A stretch of DNA of 64,000 nt from Ciceribacter sp. T2.26MG-112.2 (lineage in GTDB: Bacteria; Pseudomonadota; Alphaproteobacteria; Rhizobiales; Rhizobiaceae). The position numbers were made by a program, and so were the translations under genes. Positions 26,013 through 34,545 of the stretch are shown here, piece by piece. The notes beneath the pieces are model-generated. The model saw only the letters and a program-made list of their open reading frames with translations. It made no database searches and was not told the DNA's origin. Each line of letters begins with the position of its first letter. Within the stretch, counting starts at the first letter, position 1. The stretch spans positions 25,108-89,107 of the forward strand of contig NZ_UEYQ01000014.1 of assembly GCF_900492205.1 (NCBI RefSeq). The letters are read 5' to 3'.

Positions 26013-26046
26013 ATGACGAATGACTGCGAAGTCATCATATCGTCAT
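26013..26046. promoter_or_regulatory. Nested palindrome upstream of the RTX gene
   Basis: ATGACGA at 26013-26019 pairs with TCGTCAT at 26040-26046. Inside it ATGACT-GCGA-AGTCAT (26020-26035) is a second perfect inverted repeat. The element ends 18 bp before the RTX ATG, so it could be a regulator site or a 5' UTR hairpin. Confidence 0.5.
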
Positions 26047-26205
26047 GGCGGTGTTTCGCAATCGGTAGTGGAGTACAGTTCGAATATTCATCAAATAGAA
26101 AGACTGATGACGGAATCTGATGATAGGGCAATTCTATTATGGATTACGAAGAGACAATTGCGCATCACTGTGGCAACCAGGATACCCGCCCGGCCGTCCC
26201 GCCAT

Positions 26206-26466
26206 TTATCCTCGCACCTTCACCGGCCGCCAGACGATGGTCTCCGGTGTGCGGTCGAACGGCCAGTCCATCAGCGTCACCCGGCAGTCGCGCCGGTCGC
26301 AGGCCTTGCAGCGGAAGGGCAGGGTGCGCGGGTCGCGCCCATGGCCGTAGAAGCCGGCGAGATCGCTCGCCAGGAAGCGCGCCTGGCGCTCGCAATGCCG
26401 GCAGGTTGCCACCACGAGCATGTTGTGGCGGGTTGCCTTTCCAAGGGTGTCGATGCTGACGGCCAT
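26206..26466 (-). CDS. Small CxxC zinc-ribbon-like protein
   Basis: An 86-residue protein with paired cysteines (CRHCERQARF and CKACDRRDC) spaced as in a zinc ribbon, flanked by FYGHGRDPRTLPFRC. Small proteins of this sort are common and uncharacterised in rhizobia. The ATG at 26466 is inferred from where the conserved-looking part begins; upstream GTG starts would add 43 unlikely residues. No ribosome site stands out, so the start is uncertain. Confidence 0.6.
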   Translation of the reverse strand: MAVSIDTLGKATRHNMLVVATCRHCERQARFLASDLAGFYGHGRDPRTLPFRCKACDRRDCRVTLMDWPFDRTPETIVWRPVKVRG

Positions 26467-26629
26467 GGGTATCGGATGGAACAAAGAGGGAACGAAGTCA
26501 AGAGGGCGCGCATAGGCGCGCCTGATTCCTGCCCGGCCGCGTCCACCGACCATCCCGCCTTTGTTGGAGGTTTTGGCTAACCTCGTGTAATACACTGAAT
26601 ATTAACCATAAATACCGGAGCGCGTAAGG

Positions 26630-26651
26630 CATGCGTTAACCCTAACGCATG
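26630..26651. promoter_or_regulatory. Perfect 9-4-9 palindrome upstream of flagellin
   Basis: CATGCGTTA-ACCC-TAACGCATG is perfectly symmetric and lies 120 bp before the flagellin ATG, in the divergent spacer with the zinc-ribbon gene. It could be an operator for a dimeric regulator. Confidence 0.55.
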
Positions 26652-26716
26652 TATAAACACATGGCTTCCAGTCGGTAGTGCGTTCGTGAGGCGTGTTTGT
26701 TCTGAGTTTCTTTCGA

Positions 26717-26740
26717 GAGGGCGTCATCCACGACGCCCTC
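26717..26740 (+). promoter_or_regulatory. Hairpin in the probable flagellin 5' leader
   Basis: GAGGGCGTC-ATCCAC-GACGCCCTC forms a 9-bp stem 30 bp before the flagellin ATG. Flagellin mRNA leaders in alphaproteobacteria are targets of FlbT/FlaF translational control, so a regulatory role is plausible; without a U-tract it is not an obvious terminator. Confidence 0.45.
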
Positions 26741-26770
26741 TTCGGACGAACGGTATTGCGTAGGTGTTGT

Positions 26771-27736
26771 ATGCTGAGTTTTAACACGAATAACGGCGCT
26801 ATTCTTGCGCTCGACGTTCTCCGGTCGACGACGGGCGATCGCGACGCCACCATGGGCCGGATGTCCTCCGGTCAGCGGGTTGCCACGGCGGCAGACAATG
26901 CCGCCTACTGGTCGATCGCCACGACCATGCGCTCCGACAACAAGATGCTGTCAGCCGTCGAGGATGCGCTCGGTTTGGCGAGCGGCATTGTCGACAGCGC
27001 CAATAACGGCTTTTCCGCCGCCACCGACACGCTGGTCGAAATCAAGAAACTGCTGGTTCTGGCGCGCGAGCCGGGGGTGGACCGGGACAAGGTCAACACC
27101 GATCTCGACCAGCTGAAGGATCAGCTGAAGACCATCGCCAGTGCGTCGAGCTTTTCCGAACAGAACTGGCTGAAGCGCACCGACCTCGCCGACGACGTCG
27201 ATCGCGAGCTCGTCGGCTCCTTCCGGCGTGATGCGGATGGCGGTGTGACGGTGACGAGCATAACTTACGAGATTGCCGGGACGGCCGGCACGACCGACGT
27301 CAACTTCCTCGTCGACGACCTGTCGGGCGACAGCGGCATCCTGACCGGCTCGGGTTTCGCCACCGAACTCGGCACCTCCAAGACCTGGGTGCTGTTCAAC
27401 GGCGAGAACGGCGGCGCCTATGACGAGATCGCCCTTTCGGACGCGACGACCGACGCCGAGATCGAGGAAATGATCAGCGTCGTCGATGCCATGGCGGAAC
27501 GCACCATCGAGGTGGCGACATCGCTCGGCGCGATCAGCACGCGCATCGAGCTGCAGTCGGAATTCACTAAGGACCTGCAGGATTCGATCGAAACCGGCGT
27601 CGGCAAGATGGTCGATGCCGACCTCAACGCCGAAGCGACGCGGCTGAAGGCGCTGCAGACCCAGGAACAGCTCGGCATCCAGGCGCTGCAGATCGCCAAT
27701 TCCGGCACCGAGCGCTTCCTCGACCTGCTGCTCTGA
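26771..27736 (+). CDS. Flagellin (rhizobial type), isolated from other flagellar genes
   Basis: A 321-residue flagellin. The conserved N-terminal D0/D1 helices include RMSSGQRVATAADNAAYWSIA and the C-terminal D0 contains TRLKALQTQEQLGIQALQIA followed by a hydrophobic LDLLL tail. The variable centre (about 130-240) is short. The extreme N-terminus (MLSFNTNNGAILALD then STTGDRDATMG) departs from the usual MTSILTN start of rhizobial FlaA, so this may be a specialised or minor filament subunit. The terminator at 27767 ends the transcript. No other flagellar gene is present. Confidence 0.9.
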   Translation: MLSFNTNNGAILALDVLRSTTGDRDATMGRMSSGQRVATAADNAAYWSIATTMRSDNKMLSAVEDALGLASGIVDSANNGFSAATDTLVEIKKLLVLAREPGVDRDKVNTDLDQLKDQLKTIASASSFSEQNWLKRTDLADDVDRELVGSFRRDADGGVTVTSITYEIAGTAGTTDVNFLVDDLSGDSGILTGSGFATELGTSKTWVLFNGENGGAYDEIALSDATTDAEIEEMISVVDAMAERTIEVATSLGAISTRIELQSEFTKDLQDSIETGVGKMVDADLNAEATRLKALQTQEQLGIQALQIANSGTERFLDLLL

Positions 27737-27766
27737 CGTCACCCCGCAGGCAGCGACGACGACGAA

Positions 27767-27799
27767 AAAAGCGCCCGGGAATCATCCGCGGGCGCTTTT
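27767..27799. terminator. Bidirectional Rho-independent terminator
   Basis: The stem AAAAGCGCCCG/CGGGCGCTTTT with an 11-base loop is flanked by an A-run on the left and T-run on the right, so it can terminate both flagellin (plus) and the lipoprotein gene (minus). Confidence 0.9.
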
Positions 27800-27828
27800 G
27801 TCTGTCACGAACGACTGGCGGCGATCGA

Positions 27829-28227
27829 TCATTCGCCGGCGAGGAATTCCTCGCAATAGCTCTTGCCGTCCGTGCGCTTGTCGACGACGGTGCGCACACC
27901 GCGGATCACGTAGTCGGGCGACACCGTCAGCTGCACTTCGCAGCGCAGATATTCGGAGCGCGCCGGCTTCAGGAGCTTGCCCTTCTTGCCATTGCCGAGA
28001 TCCTCGTAGACGGCCGGCACGGCGCGGGTCTTGTAACCGCCGCGCCAGGTGTAGAGCGTCGTGCCACCGGTCTCGACATCGGTAATCGGCGGGCCGAACT
28101 TGGCGAAGAAGGCGCCGGCCTGCTGGCCGTTCCAGCGCGCTTCGATCGGGTTCGTGGCGACACCCGTAGTGGTGCAAGCGGCAAGCGCCAGCGCAAGGCC
28201 GGCCATGGTGATCACGCGGAAATTCAT
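27829..28227 (-). CDS. Small lipoprotein of unknown function
   Basis: A 132-residue lipoprotein: signal MNFRVITMAGLALALAACT with lipobox LAAC (Cys18). The mature part contains GPPITDVETGGTTLYTWRGG (resembling SmpA/OmlA-type outer-membrane lipoproteins, where a G-x-P motif precedes an aromatic-rich strand) and cysteines at RCEVQ and SYCEEF. The ATG at 28227 is chosen because the signal peptide begins there; an in-frame ATG lies 21 bp upstream. Convergent with flagellin. Confidence 0.75.
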   Translation of the reverse strand: MNFRVITMAGLALALAACTTTGVATNPIEARWNGQQAGAFFAKFGPPITDVETGGTTLYTWRGGYKTRAVPAVYEDLGNGKKGKLLKPARSEYLRCEVQLTVSPDYVIRGVRTVVDKRTDGKSYCEEFLAGE

Positions 28228-28539
28228 TTCTCTGTCCCTTGAGCTCATGTCGGCGAAGACGGCCGCCCGGAGCCCCTGATTCTCCGCCCATCGGCGCCGT
28301 TTCGCAATGCCGGCTTTAGCCGCAATCCGGGTGGATGAAAATCGCCTCTTCTGGCTGTACCGCGTATTTTTCGCCAATGATGCCAAGGGGCCACGTTCCG
28401 CCACATTTTCAGGTGTTCCCGCCGTCCTGGGCGGAGAGGACGCGCCGGCATCCGTCACGAAATTTTCGTCTTCCGCAGGAAATCTTCAAATCACCGCTTG
28501 TGCAAGAAAAAACGCTGGTCTATAGAGGCGCCGCTGGCA
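28228..28539. other. Gene-free spacer before tRNA-Pro
   Basis: About 310 bases with no supported gene; it should hold the promoter of the lipoprotein (minus) and of tRNA-Pro (plus). Open frames here overlap on both strands without recognisable products. Confidence 0.5.
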
Positions 28540-28616
28540 CGGAGTGTAGCGCAGTCTGGTAGCGCACCACGTTCGGGACGTGGGGGTCGAGTGTTCGAAT
28601 CACTCCACTCCGACCA
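28540..28616 (+). tRNA. tRNA-Pro (anticodon CGG)
   Basis: The acceptor arms CGGAGTG and CACTCCG pair. The anticodon stem CCACG/CGTGG encloses loop TTCGGGA (anticodon CGG), the T arm is GAGTGTTCGAATCACTC, and CCA is encoded at 28614-28616. A terminator follows directly. Confidence 0.96.
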
Positions 28617-28621
28617 GCTAG

Positions 28622-28647
28622 AAAAGCCCGCGATTGCGGGCTTTTTT
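28622..28647 (+). terminator. Rho-independent terminator of tRNA-Pro
   Basis: The stem AAAAGCCCGC/GCGGGCTTTT with loop GATT is followed by further T residues, six bases after the tRNA CCA end. Confidence 0.95.
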
Positions 28648-28939
28648 CGTTTCAAGGCCCGTGTCTTTTCCAGATTGGCAAATTGTCGTCCTCTTCGCAC
28701 CGCCTCTGAGGGCTGGATCGCTCATATCCCAGGAATGAAGAGGGCCATGGAGAGCGGCTGCCGGCGAGGGCGCTCCGCGCCCGGCACGGTGATCGGCAGG
28801 AGCGGACGCGCCTGAAGAAACATTCCGGTGCAAGCCGCAATTGCGCAACTTCCTACCTTTAACAAGAAGCCGATCTGGCCAATAAGGGGGAGACCTGTTT
28901 CCTGCCAACGCTGCCAGAATTCCGGGACAAAGCATTTCG
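28648..28939. other. Gene-free spacer before the HPP-CBS gene
   Basis: No supported gene in about 290 bases. No FNR-type TTGAT-N4-ATCAA box was found here by eye. Confidence 0.45.
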
Positions 28940-30094
28940 ATGACCACCAGCGATCCCGCCCGCCGTTCGGCAAAGGCTGCCCTCAGGCAATTGTTCAACC
29001 CGATCCTTGCCGGCGCGACGCTCACCGAACGGCTGATCGGTTGCCTCGGCGCGCTGGTCGCGACGGCCCTGACCGGCTTTCTCTGCGGCCTGCTGCTCGG
29101 TCCCGATCCGCATCTGCCGTTGATCGTCGCACCGATCGGCGCGTCCGCCGTCCTTCTTTTCGTCGTCCCCGCCAGCCCGCTCGCCCAGCCCTGGTCGATC
29201 ATCGGCGGCAATTCTCTTTCGGCGCTTTCCGGCCTGGTCGTCGCCCATTTCGTCCATGAGCCGGCCCTTGCCATCGGCCTTGCCGTCTCGCTGGCGATCG
29301 CCGCCATGTCGCTCACACGCTGCCTTCATCCGCCGGGCGGGGCGGTCGCCATGATGACCGTGCTCGGCGGGCAGGCGATCGCCGACTGGGGGCTGCTCTT
29401 TCCCATCGTCCCGGTCGGCCTCAACTCGGCCATCCTGGTTACGCTCGGCATCGTCGCGCACAAGCTGTCGCGCCGCGCCTATCCGCACCTTGCCCCGCCC
29501 GATGCCGCCAATCTCCATCAGACGCGCGACCTTCCCCCGCAACTGCGCGCAGGCTTCAGCGAGGCCGATATCGAGGCCGCCCTTGCGGCCATGCACGAAA
29601 CCTTCGACATCGACCGCGGCGATCTCAAGCAATTGCTGATGCAGGTGGAACTGCAGGCCACCATCCGCCGGCATGGCCCTCTGTCCTGCTCCGACATCAT
29701 GTCGCGCGACGTCATCCGGGTCAGTGAGAACGATACGCCGGAGACGGTGCGGGCGCTTCTGTTGCGGCACAATATCCGCACGCTGCCGGTCACCGATGCC
29801 GAAGGCCGGCTGCTTGGTACCGTCGGTCTTCGCGAGCTGATCGGCGCCGACGGTGCGATCGGAGCGAATATCTCGCGGGCTGCAACCGCCTTGCCGCATG
29901 ATCCGGCATTGGCGCTCCTGCCGCTTCTGACCGACGGTAAGGCCCATGCCGTGGTCATCATCGACGAGGACGAACGGATCGAAGGGCTGATCTCGCAAAC
30001 CGATCTGCTCTCCGCCGTATCACGTGCCCTGGCCCTCGAGGAGGGGCAGGACTTGAAACCTGCGCTCAATAGGCCGATGCTCGCTGTCGGTTGA
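28940..30094 (+). CDS. HPP family membrane protein with C-terminal CBS pair
   Basis: A 384-residue protein. Residues ~25-190 form the HPP domain with about four membrane helices and the signature LTRCLHPPGGAVAMM. A linker leads to two CBS motifs (about 250-310 starting CSDIMSRDVIRVSE, and ~315-365 with HAVVIIDEDERIEGLISQTDLL) that should bind adenine nucleotides and gate the membrane part. HPP proteins of chloroplasts and cyanobacteria have been linked to nitrite transport, which would fit a denitrifier, but that is inference. The small DUF6522-like gene follows. Confidence 0.85.
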   Translation: MTTSDPARRSAKAALRQLFNPILAGATLTERLIGCLGALVATALTGFLCGLLLGPDPHLPLIVAPIGASAVLLFVVPASPLAQPWSIIGGNSLSALSGLVVAHFVHEPALAIGLAVSLAIAAMSLTRCLHPPGGAVAMMTVLGGQAIADWGLLFPIVPVGLNSAILVTLGIVAHKLSRRAYPHLAPPDAANLHQTRDLPPQLRAGFSEADIEAALAAMHETFDIDRGDLKQLLMQVELQATIRRHGPLSCSDIMSRDVIRVSENDTPETVRALLLRHNIRTLPVTDAEGRLLGTVGLRELIGADGAIGANISRAATALPHDPALALLPLLTDGKAHAVVIIDEDERIEGLISQTDLLSAVSRALALEEGQDLKPALNRPMLAVG

Positions 30095-30120
30095 AACGGA
30101 TGAACGCGAAGGAGAAGCGG

Positions 30121-30402
30121 ATGCGGATCGAACGCGACGGCAATGGCGACTTCATCCTCGATCCGGCCGAGCTTGCCCAGCGCTTCGGCCTGGCACCCCA
30201 GGATTTTCGCCGCCAGCAGGAGCAGGGGCTGGTGAAAAGCACTGTCGAGAAGGGTGAGGGCGAGGATGCCGGCACCAGCCGATTGAGCCTGCGCATCGGT
30301 AATCGCATCTGGCGCGCCGTTCTTGATGGCGACGACCGGGTCATCCGCGAGGAACTGAACATCGCCCGCGGCGCTCCGGTCCGTCGCGACGGCAAGGCCT
30401 GA
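30121..30402 (+). CDS. DUF6522-like small protein downstream of HPP-CBS
   Basis: A 93-residue soluble protein starting MRIERDGNGDFILDPAELAQ, with a central RFGLAPQDFRRQQEQG helix and a C-terminal strand region around LRIGNRIWRAVLDGDDRVI. I place it with the DUF6522 proteins found near respiratory/denitrification genes, with moderate certainty. The start at 30121 is chosen for GGAG seven bases upstream; ATG 30100 is possible and would put the start nearly at the HPP stop. It is probably co-transcribed with the HPP-CBS gene. Confidence 0.65.
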   Translation: MRIERDGNGDFILDPAELAQRFGLAPQDFRRQQEQGLVKSTVEKGEGEDAGTSRLSLRIGNRIWRAVLDGDDRVIREELNIARGAPVRRDGKA

Positions 30403-30421
30403 TTCCACTCCCGCAACGACG

Positions 30422-30452
30422 AAAAAAGCCCGCTCCGGGTGAGGGAGCGGGC
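30422..30452 (-). terminator. Rho-independent terminator of cysDN
   Basis: The stem GCCCGCTCC/GGAGCGGGC with a seven-base loop is followed on the minus strand by six T residues (AAAAAA at 30422-30427 on plus). It lies 36 bp past the cysN stop. Confidence 0.9.
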
Positions 30453-30487
30453 ATGTGGGACGCCTGGCGTCCGGGGAGAACCTCGTT

Positions 30488-31963
30488 TCAGCCGTCGATG
30501 CCGTCGATGAGGTCGCGGGCGGCGGCGTTGGTGACGCGGCGGGTTTCGACCTCGTCGCGACGGCTGGCGAGCAGTTCGGTCGCCATGATCTGTTCGGCGA
30601 GATCGGCCGGCAGCGACAGGATCACCCGGCCGTCATTGGCGTTGAGCCCGCCCAGATCGGCCCGTTTGGCGGTGATCATGCCGCCGGCCACCGTATTGTT
30701 GGTGTCCGGATCGATCAGGATGAAGGCGCCGGTCGAGCGGTTCTGCTCGTAAGGATCGAAGATCGCCGCTTCGTCGAAGGCGAGGTGCACCTTGCCGATG
30801 GCGTTCATGGCGAGCGCCTCGGCCGGGTTCCACTTGCCCGACTTGAGGTCGAGCTGGGAGACCGGATTGACCTGCACGCGCTGGCGGCGCGAGCCGGACT
30901 TCAGCCAGTAGCGCTTGCCCGGCTGGATGCCGTCCGGCTGCAGCGCGACCAGATGCGCATCGAAGGACAGGCCCGACTGCGGCTGGCTGTCGAGCGAGAC
31001 GATCATGTCGCCGCGCGACACGTCGACCTGCCGGTCGAGCACCAGCGTGATGGCGTCGCCGGCGACCGCGGCATTGCGCACCAGGTCGAAGGTGACGATC
31101 TGCTTGACATTGGCGATCTGGCCGGACGGCAGGATCACCACGCCGTCGCCCGGCTTCACCGCGCCGCCGGCGACCGTGCCCTGATAGCCGCGGAAGCTCT
31201 CGCCCGGGCGGCAGACGCGCTGCACCGGCAGGCGGAAGCCCGTGGTCTGGGCAGACCGCAGCGTGGCGAGTTCCAGCGCCTCGACCAGCGTCTGGCCGTC
31301 ATACCACGGCATGACGGCCGCGCCGGAATAGACGACGTTCTCGCCCTTCAGCGCCGACATCGGAATGGCGGTGACCTGGCGCACGCCGAGCGTCAACGCC
31401 AGTTCCTTGAAATCATGGGCAATCCGGTCGAAGACAGCGCGGTCGTAGCCGACGAGGTCGAACTTGTTGACCGCCAGCACGAACTGCTTGATGCCCATCA
31501 GCGAGGCGATGGTCGCGTGACGGCGGGTCTGCTCCAAAAGGCCGGTACGCGCATCGACCAGCAGGATGGCGAGATCGGCGGTCGAGGCGCCGGTCGCCAT
31601 GTTGCGGGTATACTGCTCGTGGCCGGGCGTGTCTGCGACGATGAAGGAGCGCTTGTCCGAGGCGAAATAGCGATAGGCGACGTCGATGGTGATGCCCTGT
31701 TCGCGCTCGGCCTGAAGGCCGTCGAGCAGCAGCGCGAAGTCGGGCAGGCCGAGATCGTTCTGCTTGCCCGAATCGCGGTGCAGCGTCGCGGCCTGGTCTT
31801 CCTTGACCGCTTTGGTGTCCCACAGCAGGCGTCCGATCAGCGTCGACTTGCCGTCGTCCACCGAGCCGCAGGTGATGAGCCGCAGCGGACGTGAATCGCG
31901 GGTCACGAAGGCCGGAAGGACGTCCGGAAGCTCGGCGGCGAGGGCGGTAATGGCGGCGGTCAT
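30488..31963 (-). CDS. cysN: Sulfate adenylyltransferase GTPase subunit CysN
   Basis: A 491-residue EF-Tu-like GTPase that stimulates ATP sulfurylase (SO4 + ATP to APS + PPi). The G motifs are G1 GSVDDGKST, G3 DTPGHEQY and G4 NKFD. It lacks a C-terminal APS-kinase (CysC/NodQ) extension, so this is the stand-alone form, consistent with an APS-using CysH nearby. The ATG at 31963 lies 1 bp after the cysD stop, implying coupling. Confidence 0.96.
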   Translation of the reverse strand: MTAAITALAAELPDVLPAFVTRDSRPLRLITCGSVDDGKSTLIGRLLWDTKAVKEDQAATLHRDSGKQNDLGLPDFALLLDGLQAEREQGITIDVAYRYFASDKRSFIVADTPGHEQYTRNMATGASTADLAILLVDARTGLLEQTRRHATIASLMGIKQFVLAVNKFDLVGYDRAVFDRIAHDFKELALTLGVRQVTAIPMSALKGENVVYSGAAVMPWYDGQTLVEALELATLRSAQTTGFRLPVQRVCRPGESFRGYQGTVAGGAVKPGDGVVILPSGQIANVKQIVTFDLVRNAAVAGDAITLVLDRQVDVSRGDMIVSLDSQPQSGLSFDAHLVALQPDGIQPGKRYWLKSGSRRQRVQVNPVSQLDLKSGKWNPAEALAMNAIGKVHLAFDEAAIFDPYEQNRSTGAFILIDPDTNNTVAGGMITAKRADLGGLNANDGRVILSLPADLAEQIMATELLASRRDEVETRRVTNAAARDLIDGIDG

Positions 31964-31964
31964 C

Positions 31965-32915
31965 TCAGAAATATCCTTCGCGTTTCTTCTTCTCCATCGA
32001 TCCCGACTGGTCGCGGTCGATGGCCCGGCCCTGGCGCTCGGAGACGGTGGCGATTTCCAGCTCGGCGATCACCTCCTCCAGCGTCGTCGCGTGGCTGCGG
32101 ATGGCGCCGGTAAGCGGGAAACAGCCGAGCGTGCGGAAGCGGATCATGCCTTCCTGCTTGACCTCTCCGGGCAGCAGTTCGAGGCGCGGATCCTCGGCGA
32201 GGATCATCATGCCGTCGCGCTCCACGTAAGGCCGCTTCTTGGCGAAGTAGAGCGGCACGAGCGGAATGTCCTCGGCCTGGATGTAGCGCCAGATGTCGAC
32301 CTCGGTCCAGTTGGACAGCGGAAAGGCGCGCACGCTCTCGCCGCGGCGGATCTGGCCGTTATAGATGTTCCACAGCTCGGGCCGCTGGTTGCGCGGGTCC
32401 CAGCGATGGTCGGGCGTGCGGAAGGAGTAGATGCGCTCCTTGGCGCGGCTCGCTTCCTCGTCGCGGCGCGCACCGCCGAAGGCGGCGTCGAACTGGCCGG
32501 CGTCGAGCGCCTGGCGCAGGCCTTCCGTTTTCATGATGTCGGTATAGAGCGCCGAGCCATGGCTGAACGGGGTGACGCCTTCGGCAGCACCGCGCGGGTT
32601 GATGTGCTCGATCAGGTCGAGATCGTAGCGTTCGACGATCTCGTCGCGAAAGGCGATCATCTCGGCGAACTTCCAGCCGGTGTTCACGTGCAGGAGCGGG
32701 AAGGGCACCCGGCCGGGATAGAACGCCTTGCGCGCCAGGTGCAGCAGCACGGACGAATCCTTGCCGATCGAATAGAGCATGACCGGCTTCTCGAACTCGG
32801 CGGCCACCTCGCGGAAGATGTGGATCGCCTCGTTCTCCAGCGCCTTCAGGTGCGGATCGAGCGGCGGCTTGGCCGGCTGGTCCTTGGAATGGGGATCGAA
32901 TTCCGAATGATGCAT
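31965..32915 (-). CDS. cysD: Sulfate adenylyltransferase catalytic subunit CysD
   Basis: A 316-residue PP-loop ATP pyrophosphatase. The loop is [20 protein letters not shown], with later family segments [32 protein letters not shown] and [11 protein letters not shown]. It forms APS with CysN. ATG 32915 is taken (MHHSEFDPH...) with AAGGA upstream; the 20 residues read through before it are not conserved. A RIME-like repeat separates it from cysH. Confidence 0.96.
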   Translation of the reverse strand: MHHSEFDPHSKDQPAKPPLDPHLKALENEAIHIFREVAAEFEKPVMLYSIGKDSSVLLHLARKAFYPGRVPFPLLHVNTGWKFAEMIAFRDEIVERYDLDLIEHINPRGAAEGVTPFSHGSALYTDIMKTEGLRQALDAGQFDAAFGGARRDEEASRAKERIYSFRTPDHRWDPRNQRPELWNIYNGQIRRGESVRAFPLSNWTEVDIWRYIQAEDIPLVPLYFAKKRPYVERDGMMILAEDPRLELLPGEVKQEGMIRFRTLGCFPLTGAIRSHATTLEEVIAELEIATVSERQGRAIDRDQSGSMEKKKREGYF

Positions 32916-32967
32916 TGTCTCTTGTCCTTGGATCGGAATCACATCCGACTGTAAGTCTTGGGCCTTT

Positions 32968-33075
32968 CCCCTCATCCGGCTGCCGCCACCTTCTCCCCGC
33001 AGGCGGGGAGAAGGGACTTGCTGCGCCGTCTCCGTCCCCTCTCCCCGTTCACGGGGAGAGGGTCAGGGTGAGGGG
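32968..33075. repeat. RIME-like palindromic intergenic repeat, copy 1
   Basis: This 108-bp mosaic runs from CCCCTCATCCGGCTGCCGCC to GGTCAGGGTGAGGGG. It contains two hairpins, CTTCTCCCCGC...GGGGAGAAG and CCTCTCCCCGTTCACGGGGAGAGG. The same element recurs at 50211-50321 and 54544-54656 in the opposite orientation, and in part at 41880-42040. It sits between cysD and cysH. Size and double-palindrome structure match the Rhizobium-specific intergenic mosaic element type. Confidence 0.8.
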
Positions 33076-33090
33076 CAAAGGCCGCTAAAA

Positions 33091-33840
33091 TCAGGCCGGC
33101 GTGGGTTCCAGCAGCGTCGCTGCCGCTTCCGGCACGTGCAGGCCGCATTCGCGTTTCTCGTCATTCTCCCACCACCAGCGGCCGGCGCGCTCTGGCTCGC
33201 CGGGCTTGATGGCCCTTGTGCACGGCTCGCAGCCGATCGAGGGATAGCCTTTCCTGTGCAGGGGATTGGTGGGCACCGCCTCGGTCTCGACATAGGCATT
33301 GATGTCTTCGAGCGACCAGTCGGCCAGCGGGTTCACCTTGATGAGATCGCGCTCGGCGTCGTATTCGGCAAAGGGGGTGGCTGCACGGTTACCCGACTGG
33401 CCGCGCCGAAGGCCGGTGATCCAGATCGTGGCGCCCGAAAGCGCCTTGGCGAGCGGCACCAGCTTGCGCACGTGACAGCAGGCATGGCGCGCCTCGACGC
33501 TCTCATAGAAGCCGTTCAGGCCATATTTTGCCGCATAGGCGTCGATGTCGTCCTGTTCGGGATGGAAGCGCTTGATCGAAATGTCGAAGCGCTCTTCGGT
33601 TTCGCCGATCAGATCCGCGGTTTCCTTGAACAGCCGGCCGGTTTCCAGCGTCGAGATCTCGACCGGCAGCCGCGCCAGGCCGATCGCGGCGGTGATCACC
33701 TGGTCCTCGATGCCGAGGCTGGTGGTGAACACGGCGCGGCCGCCGAACGCGGCGATGAGGGCCAGCCGACCGGGAAGGTCGAGGCCGGCCAGTTCGGCAT
33801 CGAGCCGTTGCGCACGCATCTCATGGTCTTGGGAGGTCAT
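33091..33840 (-). CDS. cysH: Adenylylsulfate (APS) reductase CysH
   Basis: A 249-residue assimilatory reductase making sulfite from APS with thioredoxin or glutathione electrons. The PP-loop region FTTSLGIEDQVI, the cysteine pair ARHACCHVRK and the second pair GCEPCTRAI supply a [4Fe-4S] cluster, and the C-terminal ECGLH holds the catalytic Cys. The iron-sulfur cysteines mark the APS- rather than PAPS-using type, agreeing with the absence of APS kinase here. Divergent from the Rrf2 regulator at 34099. Confidence 0.94.
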   Translation of the reverse strand: MTSQDHEMRAQRLDAELAGLDLPGRLALIAAFGGRAVFTTSLGIEDQVITAAIGLARLPVEISTLETGRLFKETADLIGETEERFDISIKRFHPEQDDIDAYAAKYGLNGFYESVEARHACCHVRKLVPLAKALSGATIWITGLRRGQSGNRAATPFAEYDAERDLIKVNPLADWSLEDINAYVETEAVPTNPLHRKGYPSIGCEPCTRAIKPGEPERAGRWWWENDEKRECGLHVPEAAATLLEPTPA

Positions 33841-34098
33841 GTGTCGATCCTGCTAGCTGAGCTGTGTGAAAGTATCGCAACAAAATCCCGGCAGGACGAG
33901 AAACAGCCATTCCCAAACAACCGGAGGGGCGAGCAAATATCTCTCTCACTGGCGCTTTCGGAAGAAAAGCCGCCGCGGCGCCCGCTTCCTCGTCTGTCGC
34001 CAGGCGTGCCGGCGCCGGTTTGTTTTTCCATGCGAATTGGGCTAAACGCTGCGAAACAGGCGGTCGGGCGACCGCATCGGCCAGCAATCGGTTCTTCG

Positions 34099-34545
34099 AT
34101 GATTTCGCAAAAAGCCAAATACGCCTTGCGAGCGCTTTCGGCCCTGGCGCGCGCCGAGGCCGGCGAGCCCTTGCAGATTTCCGACATTGCCGACCGGCAG
34201 AACATCCCGAAGAAGTTCCTCGAGCAGATCCTGCTGGACCTGAAGCGCAACGGCCTGGTCACCAGCCGCCGCGGCAAGCAGGGCGGCTATCTTTTGCTGA
34301 GGCAAGCAGCCGAGATCACCTATGGTGAAGTGCTGCGGCTGATCGACGGGCCGATCGCGCCGCTGCCCTGCCTGTCGCTCACGGCCTATCGCCGCTGCGA
34401 GGACTGCAATGGCGAAAGCGAGTGCGAGGTCCGCCATGTCTTTGCCCGTGTCGCCGACGAGACCCGCGCCGTGCTGTTCTCCACGACGATCGCCGATGCT
34501 CTCAACGGGCATCCGGCTCGGATTGCCGTCGAGGAAACGGTGTAG
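34099..34545 (+). CDS. Rrf2 family regulator next to sulfur assimilation genes
   Basis: A 148-residue Rrf2 regulator: MISQKAKYALRALSALA start, winged helix with KKFLEQILLDLKRNGLV and RRGKQGGYLL, and three cysteines in the effector region (RRCEDCNGESECEVRH). It lies between divergent cysH and the downstream sulfate-uptake operon, so a CymR-like role in cysteine/sulfur control is the obvious guess. Its cysteine spacing differs from the two NsrR-type proteins in this window, so it is not a third NO sensor by that criterion. The ATG at 34099 begins the conserved domain. Confidence 0.85.
   Translation: MISQKAKYALRALSALARAEAGEPLQISDIADRQNIPKKFLEQILLDLKRNGLVTSRRGKQGGYLLLRQAAEITYGEVLRLIDGPIAPLPCLSLTAYRRCEDCNGESECEVRHVFARVADETRAVLFSTTIADALNGHPARIAVEETV

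Noticed and set aside
32968..33075. Palindromic GGGGAGAAGG repeats as a terminator or CRISPR repeat
   Set aside because: They recur as a whole ~110-bp mosaic at unlinked intergenic sites, without spacers or U-tracts, so a dispersed RIME-like element explains them better.
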